Positions 17,789 through 25,431 of a stretch of DNA of 64,000 bases are shown in pieces. The notes under the pieces were generated by a model that worked only from the letters and a program-made list of their open reading frames with translations, was not told the origin of the DNA and made no database searches. Position numbers and translations under genes: made by a program. The DNA comes from Pseudomonadota bacterium (lineage in GTDB: Bacteria; Desulfobacterota; Desulfobacteria; Desulfobacterales; Desulfosarcinaceae), in NCBI GenBank assembly GCA_023435265.1, contig JAEYRZ010000115.1, forward strand, positions 1 through 64,000. The letters run 5' to 3'. Positions within the stretch are counted from its first letter, which is position 1. Each line of letters starts with the position of its first letter.

Positions 17789-18304
17789 TTATTCCTCCTT
17801 TTGGGCGGCCGATTCGAGAAGATCAGGATCCAGCGCAAGACGCCGGCCGAAAGCGGTCGAGTTGTCGACCAGGTATATTTTCTCGGGCACGAAAGAATAG
17901 AGCTGTACGCTGCGGGATAAATCGGTCACGGCGCCGCCGGCCTGCAGAAAATCACGCGCGAACGGAAATTTGAGCAGGAACGCGCCGGTCACGTTCAAGC
18001 GCTCGCCGATTCGGCGCAAGCTATGCACCGTGCCCCGCATCTGCAACCCGCGGATATCCCGCCACCGGCCTTGGTCGCTGAAAATCGATGCTGCCGCGGC
18101 GCTGCCTGTCCGGATATGGCGGATGTGCTCGGAACGCGGGCTGGAGAAAAAACAGAAGCCCCGCATGGCGAATACAAAGTAGACCGGTGCGACCCAGGGC
18201 CCTGAATCGGCACAGGTGCCCAATATCAGGGTGCGCTGATTGCGGATGAGATCAAGCGCCACGAGCCGGGGAGCGGGCGGCGCGGGGTCTTTCGTCGATA
18301 TCAC
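17789..18304 (-). CDS. PPOX-family flavin-fold protein
   Basis: A 171-residue split-barrel protein: LDLIRNQRTLILGTCADSG, WVAPVYFVFAMRGFCFFSSP, ASIFSDQGRWRDIRGLQMRG and a C-terminal YSFVPEKIYLVDNS. This matches the pyridoxamine-phosphate-oxidase-like family that binds flavin; the reaction is unknown. I chose the GTG at 18304 because GAGGAG precedes it closely, and there is no ATG before the conserved region. The frame is open further upstream, but that part overlaps the dynamin-like gene. It is the middle gene of a three-gene operon with gaps of 23 and 2 bases. Confidence 0.8.
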   Translation of the reverse strand: MISTKDPAPPAPRLVALDLIRNQRTLILGTCADSGPWVAPVYFVFAMRGFCFFSSPRSEHIRHIRTGSAAAASIFSDQGRWRDIRGLQMRGTVHSLRRIGERLNVTGAFLLKFPFARDFLQAGGAVTDLSRSVQLYSFVPEKIYLVDNSTAFGRRLALDPDLLESAAQKEE

Positions 18305-18327
18305 GCCACTCCTCGAGGTCAGAGCGA

Positions 18328-19824
18328 TCAATGCATGGCAGAGTAGGGTTTGCTCTGAGCGGGGTACGCTTCTTCGGGGTCTTTTTCCAGATCGAGGCCC
18401 GTGCTGAGCGCCTTTCGCTTCAAGAATTCGGTCTCTTCGTCCGGAGAAAGGCCGTCCAACTCCTTTAAAGCTTCCCGGATTTCCTGTGAACCTTTCTGAT
18501 AAACTTTCCAGACCGCGGAATAGTGGTGCCGTACTTCGCCGAGCGGAAAACGGCCCTGCGTGCTTTGCAGGTGGGCCTGGACAAGACCGCGGATCGACTC
18601 CCAGCTGTCGCGGCGCCTTTGATTGCGCAATTGAGTGAGGTGATCGAGCTGGCGGAGCATCCTGCGGTGAAAACGGCGGAAGAGATAGCCGTTCAAACCC
18701 AGAGCCCAGATCCCGAGGCAGACGGCAGCGGCTCCGGCGGCGGCATAGAGCCGCATCATGGGATCCAGGCCCGCCAGCTGGGGGGCCACCATACCCGCCA
18801 GGAACAAGACGGCGCCGACCCCGAGGCTGACGACGGCTCCCAGGGCGAACGACTTGAGCCGGAATTTGCGGGCCCGCATGCGGTAGCTGATCAGGGCTTC
18901 GAGCAGGTGGGCCAGGCGTTCCCCATGGGTTTCGACGAATGCGGCCAGATTGTCCAGGCGATAGCATGGCGCCTGGAGAACCGCATGCTTCAGCGATTCG
19001 CGCTGGTTTTCGAGAAATTCGAGATAGCCGCTGCCCGGTTCATCCGATTTGCGGGCGGCGTCTTGCGGTGAATAGGTCAGATGGATCATGGGGATGTCTT
19101 TGCGGCCCGTGATCTGTGACAAGTTCCAGCAAAGCGTACCGTACACCCGCAGGAGATCGATCAGCGAGGCGCATTCATCGATCCGGTTGAGCACGAACAG
19201 CACCCGGTCCTCGAAGGTGCGGGCCGGAAGCGTATCCCTCAGGCTGGTATGCGCTTCGCGCACCGTTCCGGCTTTATGCGGATCGAACAGGACCAGAACC
19301 AGATCGGCGATTTGCGCCAGGTCGCCGATCACTTCCTGGTAATCGTACCCGCGGTCGCGTTCTGTGATGCTGTCCAGCATACCTGGGGTATCGATGATGG
19401 CCAAATTTTTCAGAAAGGGCGAATTGACCTTTTTCAACCGGAAATGGGAGGCGAACCGCTGCCCGTGTTTTTTCAGGGTTTCGAAAGGATACTCGGGATC
19501 GTTCAGGAGAAACTTGCCGTCGCGCGTCTCGGTGACCTGGATGGGCGCCCCGGTCGGCAGGGAGCCGTCATAGGTGATCACCGTGAATGAATCGTCGGTG
19601 GGCGCCTGGCCGGTGGCTTGTACTTTCGCCCCCAGAAAGTCGTTGATCAGAGTCGATTTGCCGGAAGAATAGTTGCCCAGCACCAGGACCTGGGGGCGCC
19701 ACTTGATGGTTGTTTCAAGGGGTACCTCGTTGTAGCCGTAGCGCAACGCCACCGGTGTCAGTTCTTCGGCCACCAGTTGCAGCAGCTCGGTCCGCAAGGC
19801 CTTGATATAGTTATCGCGGTACAT
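18328..19824 (-). CDS. Dynamin-like GTPase with two transmembrane helices
   Basis: A 498-residue bacterial dynamin-family protein. The GTPase domain has G1 GNYSSGKST (50-58), a G2-like threonine in APTDDSFTVI, G3 DTPGM (145-149) and G4 NRID (213-216). Two hydrophobic segments (FALGAVVSLGVGAVLFLAG near 340 and AAAGAAAVCLGIWALGL near 378) would anchor it in the inner membrane, with helical regions on both sides. Family members remodel or protect membranes. Dynamin-like genes often come in pairs; here there is only one. ATG 19824 is preceded by AGGAGG. It heads the operon with the PPOX and hydrolase genes. Confidence 0.85.
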   Translation of the reverse strand: MYRDNYIKALRTELLQLVAEELTPVALRYGYNEVPLETTIKWRPQVLVLGNYSSGKSTLINDFLGAKVQATGQAPTDDSFTVITYDGSLPTGAPIQVTETRDGKFLLNDPEYPFETLKKHGQRFASHFRLKKVNSPFLKNLAIIDTPGMLDSITERDRGYDYQEVIGDLAQIADLVLVLFDPHKAGTVREAHTSLRDTLPARTFEDRVLFVLNRIDECASLIDLLRVYGTLCWNLSQITGRKDIPMIHLTYSPQDAARKSDEPGSGYLEFLENQRESLKHAVLQAPCYRLDNLAAFVETHGERLAHLLEALISYRMRARKFRLKSFALGAVVSLGVGAVLFLAGMVAPQLAGLDPMMRLYAAAGAAAVCLGIWALGLNGYLFRRFHRRMLRQLDHLTQLRNQRRRDSWESIRGLVQAHLQSTQGRFPLGEVRHHYSAVWKVYQKGSQEIREALKELDGLSPDEETEFLKRKALSTGLDLEKDPEEAYPAQSKPYSAMH

Positions 19825-20140
19825 ATTCCTCCTGCCCTGCATGAAGTGCCTGCGCGGCGGATTCGGCAATCAGAAACGCTGCGGTCGGCAAGTCTTCCGG
19901 GAAAGGGGTCGATTCGGGAATCAGGGGCAATATAGGCAATACTTCGATTCAAATCAATAAATGATTGTTTTGAGGTATTGGCCGGCCTCCTCGCGATCCG
20001 CCGGGTCGCATCCGGCGGCAGGACGGCGTGAAACAGGCGCGGATCGCCCGCGGCTTTTTGCGGTGCACCGGAGCAGGGCAGGGGACAGGCGCAAAGCCCG
20101 AGTAATCCGGGCGGCAGGAGGTCGGGCTTTGCGGCAGAGA
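19825..20140. other. Noncoding gap with a strong hairpin after the PHP gene
   Basis: No credible gene. An 11-bp perfect stem, GCAAAGCCCGA (20091-20101) with TCGGGCTTTGC (20122-20132), lies just after the stop of the minus-strand PHP gene. It has a 20-base loop and no T-run on either side, so it may stabilise or end the transcript without being a classical terminator. The part next to 19950 is AT-rich and may hold the promoter of the dynamin-like operon. Confidence 0.5.
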
Positions 20141-21091
20141 TTATCGGCGATGAGTCACCGTCAGCGGCAGCGGCCCGGTTTCAGGTTGCAGTTTCTCGGG
20201 ATGCTGTTGAAAATAGGCGCCCAGGCGGCGCTGAATATTGGACCGGATGGCTTTCGACTTGATGTTGATCGCCTTGCATCCGTAGCGGAGGTTCTTTTCG
20301 AACATCTCGTTGCAGATGCAGAGGTTGTTTCTGAATTTAAGGCTGTTGGAGGTCATTTTGCGCAGCAGGGGAATCTCCTTGCCGACCACGCGGTTGCTTC
20401 TGGCCCGCAGGGCGTCCAGAAAATCGTGACGCGTGGCCCTGCAGCGTGCGTAGCTGACCGCGCGGCCCATGTGGCTCAAGGCATGCCCGTCGCTGCCGCC
20501 GACCATGGTTTTGCGCAAATTGAAACCGAGCACCGTACATTTCAAGTTCCACTTGCTCAGCAGGTTGGCGTTGATCACCTCCACGCCGTCCACCTGACTG
20601 AAGAGGTAATGGCGTTGGCCTTCGGAAAAATGGAGATTGCACACCCCTGTATACATTGCGCAGAAAGGGTGTGGGAAAATGATCACGCTGTGGTACTGGC
20701 GGGCGCGGGCGATCAGTTCGTCCATGGGCAATGCCAGACTGCTCATGATCCCCATCCCCCGGAACGGCGCCACCTCGTTTTCGAAAAAGCGTTCCAGCTG
20801 TTCGAACTCATAAAAATAAACCAGCAGGTGCGAGCCTTCCGCAGAGGTCAGTTCGATTCCGGGGATTGAGAGCACATCCTCGTGACGGGCGATTTCAAGG
20901 GCGCCGCGGATGTCGTTGTGGTCGGTAATGGCCACACCGATGCCCAGCTTTCTGGCGCGGTCGGCAATTTTCGAGACACAGTTCAGGCCATCCGAATAGT
21001 GGGAATGGAAGTGCAGATCGACGACGGTATATTCGTTTCGGAGCAGGTTCAAATCCGGTTTCTCAAACCGGACACGATCATCAGAAGGCAT
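20141..21091 (-). CDS. PHP-domain metal-dependent phosphoesterase
   Basis: A 316-residue PHP-fold protein with the metal motifs DLHFHSHYSDGL (His27, His29), ITDHND, PGIELTS, FPHPF and GGSDGHAL. Relatives hydrolyse phosphoesters such as short RNAs or 3',5'-bisphosphates; the substrate here is unknown. The C-terminal 90 residues are basic (KFRNNLCICNEMFEKNLR, KSKAIRSNIQRRLG) and are not part of the core fold. ATG 21091 follows GAGGAG. It lies downstream of, and in the same direction as, the diguanylate cyclase gene with a gap of about 105 bases. Confidence 0.82.
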   Translation of the reverse strand: MPSDDRVRFEKPDLNLLRNEYTVVDLHFHSHYSDGLNCVSKIADRARKLGIGVAITDHNDIRGALEIARHEDVLSIPGIELTSAEGSHLLVYFYEFEQLERFFENEVAPFRGMGIMSSLALPMDELIARARQYHSVIIFPHPFCAMYTGVCNLHFSEGQRHYLFSQVDGVEVINANLLSKWNLKCTVLGFNLRKTMVGGSDGHALSHMGRAVSYARCRATRHDFLDALRARSNRVVGKEIPLLRKMTSNSLKFRNNLCICNEMFEKNLRYGCKAINIKSKAIRSNIQRRLGAYFQQHPEKLQPETGPLPLTVTHRR

Positions 21092-21196
21092 GTAAATCTC
21101 CTCGGTACGTGCTGAGTGAAAAGTTGAAATCGCAGTCATATTGCAAAATGCCTGCCGTCGGCCGTCGGCTGGCGGAAAATTCGGATTTGGTTGAGA

Positions 21197-22279
21197 TCAA
21201 TGCTTTTTCGCGACCGCACGGTTCTTGCCGCTTTGCTTGGCATGGTATAACGCCTTGTCCGCGCGCGCAATGAGCGTTTCCGGCGTGTCACCTTTTTGGA
21301 ATGCGCAAACCCCGATGCTGACGGTGATGCGCAGGTTGCCGCCGGCATCTTCCTCGCCTGTCGCGTAGCGCGCAGCGGCCACGATGTCGCAGATCTGACT
21401 GGCTTTTTTATGGGCGTTGCGCAGATCGGCTCCAGGCAGGATGATCGCAAATTCTTCACCCCCGTAACGTGCCAGAAAATCGTCACCACGGATCGCGGAG
21501 CGGCATTTCCGAACAAAAGCCATCAGTGCGCGGTCTCCGATCTGATGGCCGTAGGTGTCGTTGACGGATTTGAAATCGTCCAAGTCTAACAGCAACAGGG
21601 CGAAACCGGTTCCCATGGCCTCGCTGCGTTCACTCTGCCCGGCGAGGTAGTCGTCCAGTGCCTGACGGTTGTAAGCGCCGGTCAAAGCATCGGTCAGTGA
21701 TTTGGCCTTTGCCTGTTCGAGCTCACGGCGCAGCGTGGTGACCTGACCCGCCAGGCGCTGCATGTGATGACGCTCCTGGCTTTTTTTCAGATCAACCGTT
21801 TCGCGTATGCGCGAAACTTCATCTTTAAGCGCATTTTTGATCTTCTTAATATCATCCAGGCGCGTTAATTCAATGATTTTCTCGCTCTGCTCATGAACGC
21901 GCTGATAAAATTCAAGGTTCTCGACATTGAGGCCGGCAATCGCCTTGGTCAGCAGGTCGATGATGTCGCGCAGTTCCTGTTCGCACTCGCGGATATAGTT
22001 GTTTTGACGCCCGATGAAGGCCAGGATATTTTCCTTGCGCTGCTCGAACTGCATTTCAATGCGCCTGGGTTTGTCGGACGACTTGAAGCGCTCGGCGAGG
22101 GCATCGATATCCTCGCGGAAGATTTCGGCTTGGGTTTCTTTGAAATCCAGGGCGAATGCTTTCATAAAATGCAGCAGCCCCAGGATGCAGCGCAGATAAA
22201 GGCGGCCGCGTTCCTCGGCTTCTGAGGCATTCAATACAGTGGATTCGTCCGAGGCGGGGCGCCGCTTGAAGAGATGCAT
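21197..22279 (-). CDS. Diguanylate cyclase (GGDEF domain, I-site intact)
   Basis: A 360-residue protein that should make cyclic di-GMP from two GTP. The C-terminal GGDEF domain has the active site GGEEF (273-277) and the product-inhibition I-site RGDD (264-267), exactly five residues upstream, plus LTDALTGAYNRQAL and FALLLLDLDDFKSVND. The N-terminal 180 residues are helical (IRECEQELRDIIDLLTKA, RIRETVDLKKSQERHH) and look like a coiled-coil sensory part without a known domain. No transmembrane segment is seen. ATG 22279 is preceded by GAGGA; the longer frame overlaps the pyrD promoter region. Confidence 0.87.
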   Translation of the reverse strand: MHLFKRRPASDESTVLNASEAEERGRLYLRCILGLLHFMKAFALDFKETQAEIFREDIDALAERFKSSDKPRRIEMQFEQRKENILAFIGRQNNYIRECEQELRDIIDLLTKAIAGLNVENLEFYQRVHEQSEKIIELTRLDDIKKIKNALKDEVSRIRETVDLKKSQERHHMQRLAGQVTTLRRELEQAKAKSLTDALTGAYNRQALDDYLAGQSERSEAMGTGFALLLLDLDDFKSVNDTYGHQIGDRALMAFVRKCRSAIRGDDFLARYGGEEFAIILPGADLRNAHKKASQICDIVAAARYATGEEDAGGNLRITVSIGVCAFQKGDTPETLIARADKALYHAKQSGKNRAVAKKH

Positions 22280-22490
22280 GTCAGGATCCTCGTCGGTATT
22301 TCCTCTTTCATCGACGCTCGACAGCCAAACTTTACCCTCGACCGGAGGCTCTGGATGCGGCTCGAACTGCGTTCCGCCGCGCCATCGATGCGGACCCGGC
22401 CGGCCCAGAATTGCAGCCCTAAGTTGCAGATTGATCACGGCGCATGGCTGTACTATAGTCGTTCACAACCCTCGGGAATCGAACGCAATC

Positions 22491-23411
22491 ATGAACAGAA
22501 CCGACCTCAGCGTAAACATCGGCGGCCTCACGCTGCAGAATCCCGTGATGACCGCCTCCGGCACCTTCGGATATGCCCGGGAGTTCCGGGAACTGGTCGA
22601 CCTCGACCGACTGGGCGCGATTATTGTCAAAGGGTTGAGCCTGGCCCCGTCCAAAGGAAACCCGCCGCCGCGCATCGTCGAAACCGCCTGCGGCATGCTC
22701 AATGCCATCGGGCTTGAAAATGTCGGCCTGGAGGCCTTCATACGGGAGAAGCTTCCCTTTCTGCGCACGCTGAAAACACCCGTGCTGGCCAACATATACG
22801 GCACCACGTGCGAAGCTTATGCGGAACTGGCGGCGCGCCTCAATTCGATCGAGGCAATCGCCGGGATCGAGGTCAATATCTCCTGTCCCAACGTCAAAGA
22901 GGGCGGCGTGGCCTTCGGGTCCGATCCCCAGATGGCGGGCGAGGTCATCGCCGCCGTGCGTCAGCGCTATGATCGCCCGCTGATTGTCAAACTCTCGCCC
23001 AATGTCACCGACATCACCGTCATCGCACGCAGCGTGGCCGCCGCCGGCGCGGATGCCGTCTCCCTGATCAACACGCTGACGGCCATGGCCGTGGATATCC
23101 ATACCCGCCGTCCGAAGCTGGCCAACATCACGGGCGGCCTCTCCGGTCCGGCGATCAAACCGATCGCCCTGCGCATGGTGTGGCAGGTGGCGCGGGCCGT
23201 CGATCTGCCCGTAATCGGCATCGGCGGCATCATGACCGCCGAGGATGCGCTCGAATTCATCATCGCCGGCGCAAGCGCCGTGCAGATCGGGACCGTCAAT
23301 TTCGTGAACCCGAGGGCGGGCATGGAGATCATCGACGGGATCGCCGCATACCTTGCGCAGAACGGCATCTCCGCGGTCCGCGATCTGGTCGGTACGCTCA
23401 AGACAGTTTGA
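22491..23411 (+). CDS. pyrD: Dihydroorotate dehydrogenase, class 1 (B type)
   Basis: A 306-residue FMN enzyme that oxidises dihydroorotate to orotate in pyrimidine synthesis. It has NPVMTASGTFGYA, the active-site cysteine in NISCPNVKEGG (Cys132, typical of class 1), KLSPNVTDI, and GIGGIMTAEDALEFI with GASAVQIGT for FMN phosphate. Class 1B enzymes work with the iron-sulfur flavoprotein PyrK; no pyrK lies next to it here. ATG 22491 lacks a strong ribosome site but begins the conserved N-terminus (LSVNIGGLTLQNP). It is divergent from the diguanylate cyclase gene. Confidence 0.92.
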   Translation: MNRTDLSVNIGGLTLQNPVMTASGTFGYAREFRELVDLDRLGAIIVKGLSLAPSKGNPPPRIVETACGMLNAIGLENVGLEAFIREKLPFLRTLKTPVLANIYGTTCEAYAELAARLNSIEAIAGIEVNISCPNVKEGGVAFGSDPQMAGEVIAAVRQRYDRPLIVKLSPNVTDITVIARSVAAAGADAVSLINTLTAMAVDIHTRRPKLANITGGLSGPAIKPIALRMVWQVARAVDLPVIGIGGIMTAEDALEFIIAGASAVQIGTVNFVNPRAGMEIIDGIAAYLAQNGISAVRDLVGTLKTV

Positions 23412-23491
23412 TACGGCAAGCGTCGTTTCCATTTCACAAACGGTCCACTGATCGGGCGCGCGCCCCGGCGCTCAAAAAGGGAGGATGAACG

Positions 23492-24076
23492 ATGGTCAGG
23501 AGTGCAATGAAGATCTTGCTCTTGGTTGCGGTACTGTTCTGGACGGCCGGAAACGCCCTGGGATCTGAAGTCGAAATTCAAGGCGTCAAGCTGCCGACCC
23601 GGAAGGAGGTCGACGGCAAAACTGTGAACCTGAACGGCGCTGCGTTGCGCAAGGCCATGGGGTTCGTGAAAGTCAACGTGATGGGACTCTACCTGGAAAA
23701 TCCCACCGGCAGTCCGGAAGAAGTGATCACCTCCCAGCAGGTCAAACAGCTGTACTCCCACTACTTAACCGGCATGGCCACGGCCAGAAAGCTGCGTGAC
23801 GGCTTCATCGAACAGATGCAGCGCAGCAACCCGCCCGAGCTTTACGAGGCCCATAAGGCCGCCGTCGAGCAGTACGCGAGCTGGCTGGACAAGGACATGC
23901 AGCCGGGGCAGACCTCGATCGGGACCTATGTGCCGGGCAAGGGATTGACCCTCGAGTATCAGGGAGAGGTCAAGGGCACCATCGCCGATCCCGTTTTCGC
24001 CGAGATGTACTTCCGCGCCAATGTGGGAGACAAGGCGGACAAGAACATCCGCGAAGGGCTGCTCGGCAAGAAGTAA
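23492..24076 (+). CDS. Chalcone-isomerase-like secreted protein
   Basis: A 194-residue protein with a signal peptide (MKILLLVAVLFWTAGNALG) and the chalcone-isomerase-like domain found in bacterial exported proteins: VEIQGVKLPTRKEV, LNGAALRKAMGFVKVNVMGLYL, and a C-terminal YFRANVGDKADKNIREGLLG. Bacterial members are not flavonoid enzymes; they have been linked to fatty-acid or haem-like ligand binding, and the role is unknown. ATG 23492 has GGGAGG seven bases upstream; ATG 23507 would also give a complete signal peptide. It is 80 bases after pyrD and may be transcribed with it. Confidence 0.8.
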   Translation: MVRSAMKILLLVAVLFWTAGNALGSEVEIQGVKLPTRKEVDGKTVNLNGAALRKAMGFVKVNVMGLYLENPTGSPEEVITSQQVKQLYSHYLTGMATARKLRDGFIEQMQRSNPPELYEAHKAAVEQYASWLDKDMQPGQTSIGTYVPGKGLTLEYQGEVKGTIADPVFAEMYFRANVGDKADKNIREGLLGKK

Positions 24077-24100
24077 CCCATTGCAGGATTCGTTCTTTTA

Positions 24101-24175
24101 CAGGCAAGGCGCGCGGCATTCAAATTGCTGCACATGCACGTCAGTATGTGCGCACGCTCAGCGCAGATTTTTGGC
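24101..24175 (+). repeat. Dispersed palindromic repeat, copy 1
   Basis: Starts with CAGGCAAGGCGCGCGGC (24101-24117), followed by TTCAAA and an inner palindrome, GCACAT and ATGTGC (24133-24138 and 24149-24154). The same 17 bases occur in reverse at 56662-56678, and a partial copy lies at 47384-47424. It lies just downstream of the chalcone-isomerase-like gene in noncoding DNA. Confidence 0.6.
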
Positions 24176-24343
24176 TCGCGACCTGAAAACCGAAGCCGGG
24201 GAATAAAAACCCTCCGTTTCGGCGCAGTTCGGTTTCGCTTAGAGTAGATACGCTCCAGCCGGGTTTGAGCACGGGCGAAATGCGGATCGCTCTGATTGGA
24301 CCTGTCTCATTTGCGCGCCTTGAACATAAAACATATTCCCTTC

Positions 24344-24434
24344 TGGTGCGCCCGCACCGATTCGAACGGGCAATTTACGAATCGATAAAAGCAACCCTGC
24401 ATGGGTTTCCGATCTTGTTGAGCCTTTCGGGCGA
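24344..24434 (-). other. tRNA-like relic, possible arginine tRNA remnant
   Basis: On the minus strand a 91-base stretch ends in a T-loop GTTCGAATC and then CGGGCGCACCA, the 3' end typical of bacterial tRNA-Arg. The 5' end, CGCCCG (24433-24428), pairs with CGGGCG of that 3' end. A stem AACCC/GGGTT lies near the anticodon position, but the loop is not a normal seven bases with U33, the T-stem is mismatched and no proper D-arm is seen. It is not a working tRNA. It could be an eroded tRNA or the tRNA end left by an integrated element, because it sits at the end of the copper/haem locus. Chance similarity is possible. Confidence 0.3.
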
Positions 24435-24448
24435 TTGGAAAACAGGTT

Positions 24449-24775
24449 TTATCTGCAATCCGACATGGGTTCGCTGTCGATCTCATGTACGCGGCCGTTC
24501 CGCAATTTCACACTGGCACAGGCACCTACGTTCAAGGGGCCGTCGCTTTGATCGAATTCAGTTCCGGCCCCGGTTTCAAAGGTGCGGTCCCCTATAACCC
24601 ACATTCCATGCAAACCGCTATCGGGTCGTGCCTGGATGACGCCGGAGTGTTTCGAGCGGTTTTCGTCATCGCTCTTGGCGGCAGCCACTTCTAATCCTGC
24701 CGCCATCGAGAAAACAAACGCGACCAGGATTGCGATAGACAACGTTTGGATCTTTCGAATGCTGGCGCGGATCAT
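24449..24775 (-). CDS. Small secreted protein, DUF5666-like
   Basis: A 108-residue protein with a signal peptide (SIAILVAFVFSMAAGLEVAAA). The mature part reads HSGVIQARPDSGLHGMWVIGDRTFE, then TEFDQSDGPLNVGACASVKL and GRVHEIDSEP, a small beta-barrel-like pattern seen in DUF5666-type proteins; I give this family name with caution. ATG 24775 has GGGGGAG at the right spacing. It is the last gene of the minus-arm operon, 69 bases after the cytochrome c' stop, with a strong hairpin in the gap. Confidence 0.7.
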   Translation of the reverse strand: MIRASIRKIQTLSIAILVAFVFSMAAGLEVAAAKSDDENRSKHSGVIQARPDSGLHGMWVIGDRTFETGAGTEFDQSDGPLNVGACASVKLRNGRVHEIDSEPMSDCR

Positions 24776-24794
24776 ATACTCCCCCTTCCTGACG

Positions 24795-24842
24795 GCATCG
24801 GGGCGGGGCAGGCCCTCACACCGCCTGCCCTGCCCCCGATGC
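24795..24842 (-). terminator. Intercistronic hairpin after the cytochrome c' gene
   Basis: GCATCGGGGCGGGGCAGGC (24795-24813) pairs with GCCTGCCCTGCCCCCGATGC (24823-24842), with one bulge and a 9-base loop. It starts two bases after the cytochrome c' stop codon. There is no T-run after it, and the next gene starts 20 bases further on, so it probably protects the upstream message or reduces read-through rather than fully terminating. Confidence 0.65.
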
Positions 24843-24844
24843 AG

Positions 24845-25300
24845 CTATTTCGTGCGGAACTGCGAGTGGCAGCTTTTACACGTACCGGCCACTGCCCCGA
24901 ATTGTCCCTTGGCGGCATCCAAATCGCCGGCCGAGGCCAGTTCCGCCAATTTTGCCGTGGCATTTTGGAACGATTCGGCAACAGCGGTGAACTTCTCGCG
25001 CTCGCTGAACGCGGCGCGGCTCAGGGTGGTATCACCCTTGTCCGTGCCGGGTTCCGCCATCGCCTGCCAGGGCAGGTTGGCCATCAGCTTGACTATTCCA
25101 GCATCCCTGGAAAAGGCCTCTTTGTCGTATTGGACCTTTCCCTGCACCACGGCTCCCAGGTTTTTGAAGTGCGCTGCAGTCAGGAACATGGATGATTTGC
25201 GGTATTTGATGGCATCCTCGGGCTTCTCGAACTGTGCTTGTGCGATTCCAACCGCGGCGGCGACTGCAACGGCTGCCGTGACCCACATTACTCGTTTCAT
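24845..25300 (-). CDS. Cytochrome c', periplasmic
   Basis: A 151-residue protein with a cleavable signal (WVTAAVAVAAAVGIAQA) and a single C-terminal haem motif CKSCH (141-145), the four-helix-bundle cytochrome c' layout. The N-terminal part after the signal (EKPEDAIKYRKSSMFLTAAH) also matches the family. Cytochromes c' bind gases such as NO and can buffer oxidative or nitrosative stress, or pass electrons in the periplasm. ATG 25300 follows AAGGAGG. It is cotranscribed in the minus arm of the copper/haem locus, 131 bases after the first HAF lipoprotein gene, and may have its own promoter. Confidence 0.88.
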   Translation of the reverse strand: MKRVMWVTAAVAVAAAVGIAQAQFEKPEDAIKYRKSSMFLTAAHFKNLGAVVQGKVQYDKEAFSRDAGIVKLMANLPWQAMAEPGTDKGDTTLSRAAFSEREKFTAVAESFQNATAKLAELASAGDLDAAKGQFGAVAGTCKSCHSQFRTK

Positions 25301-25315
25301 TAAGCCTCCTTCATC

Positions 25316-25341
25316 TCGATAGGTCTTTTCGATAGGTCTTT
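25316..25341. repeat. Tandem 13-bp direct repeat upstream of the cytochrome c' gene
   Basis: TCGATAGGTCTTT occurs twice head to tail (25316-25328 and 25329-25341) in the leader of the cytochrome c' gene, just upstream of its ribosome site. On the minus strand a TATAGT box lies further upstream at about 25423-25428, so an internal promoter is possible. The repeat could be a regulator site or a leader RNA element. Confidence 0.45.
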
Positions 25342-25431
25342 GTGTTGCGGGGTTTTTGACGCTTCTGGTTTTCTCGATCATGTGGACCTGGTACGATACA
25401 ACACTACCGATCCTGGTCGTTTTACTATACT

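Noticed and set aside
24186..24238. AAACCGAA/TTCGGTTT inverted repeat as a terminator
   Set aside because: Only 8 bp with a large loop and no T-run; too weak to call.
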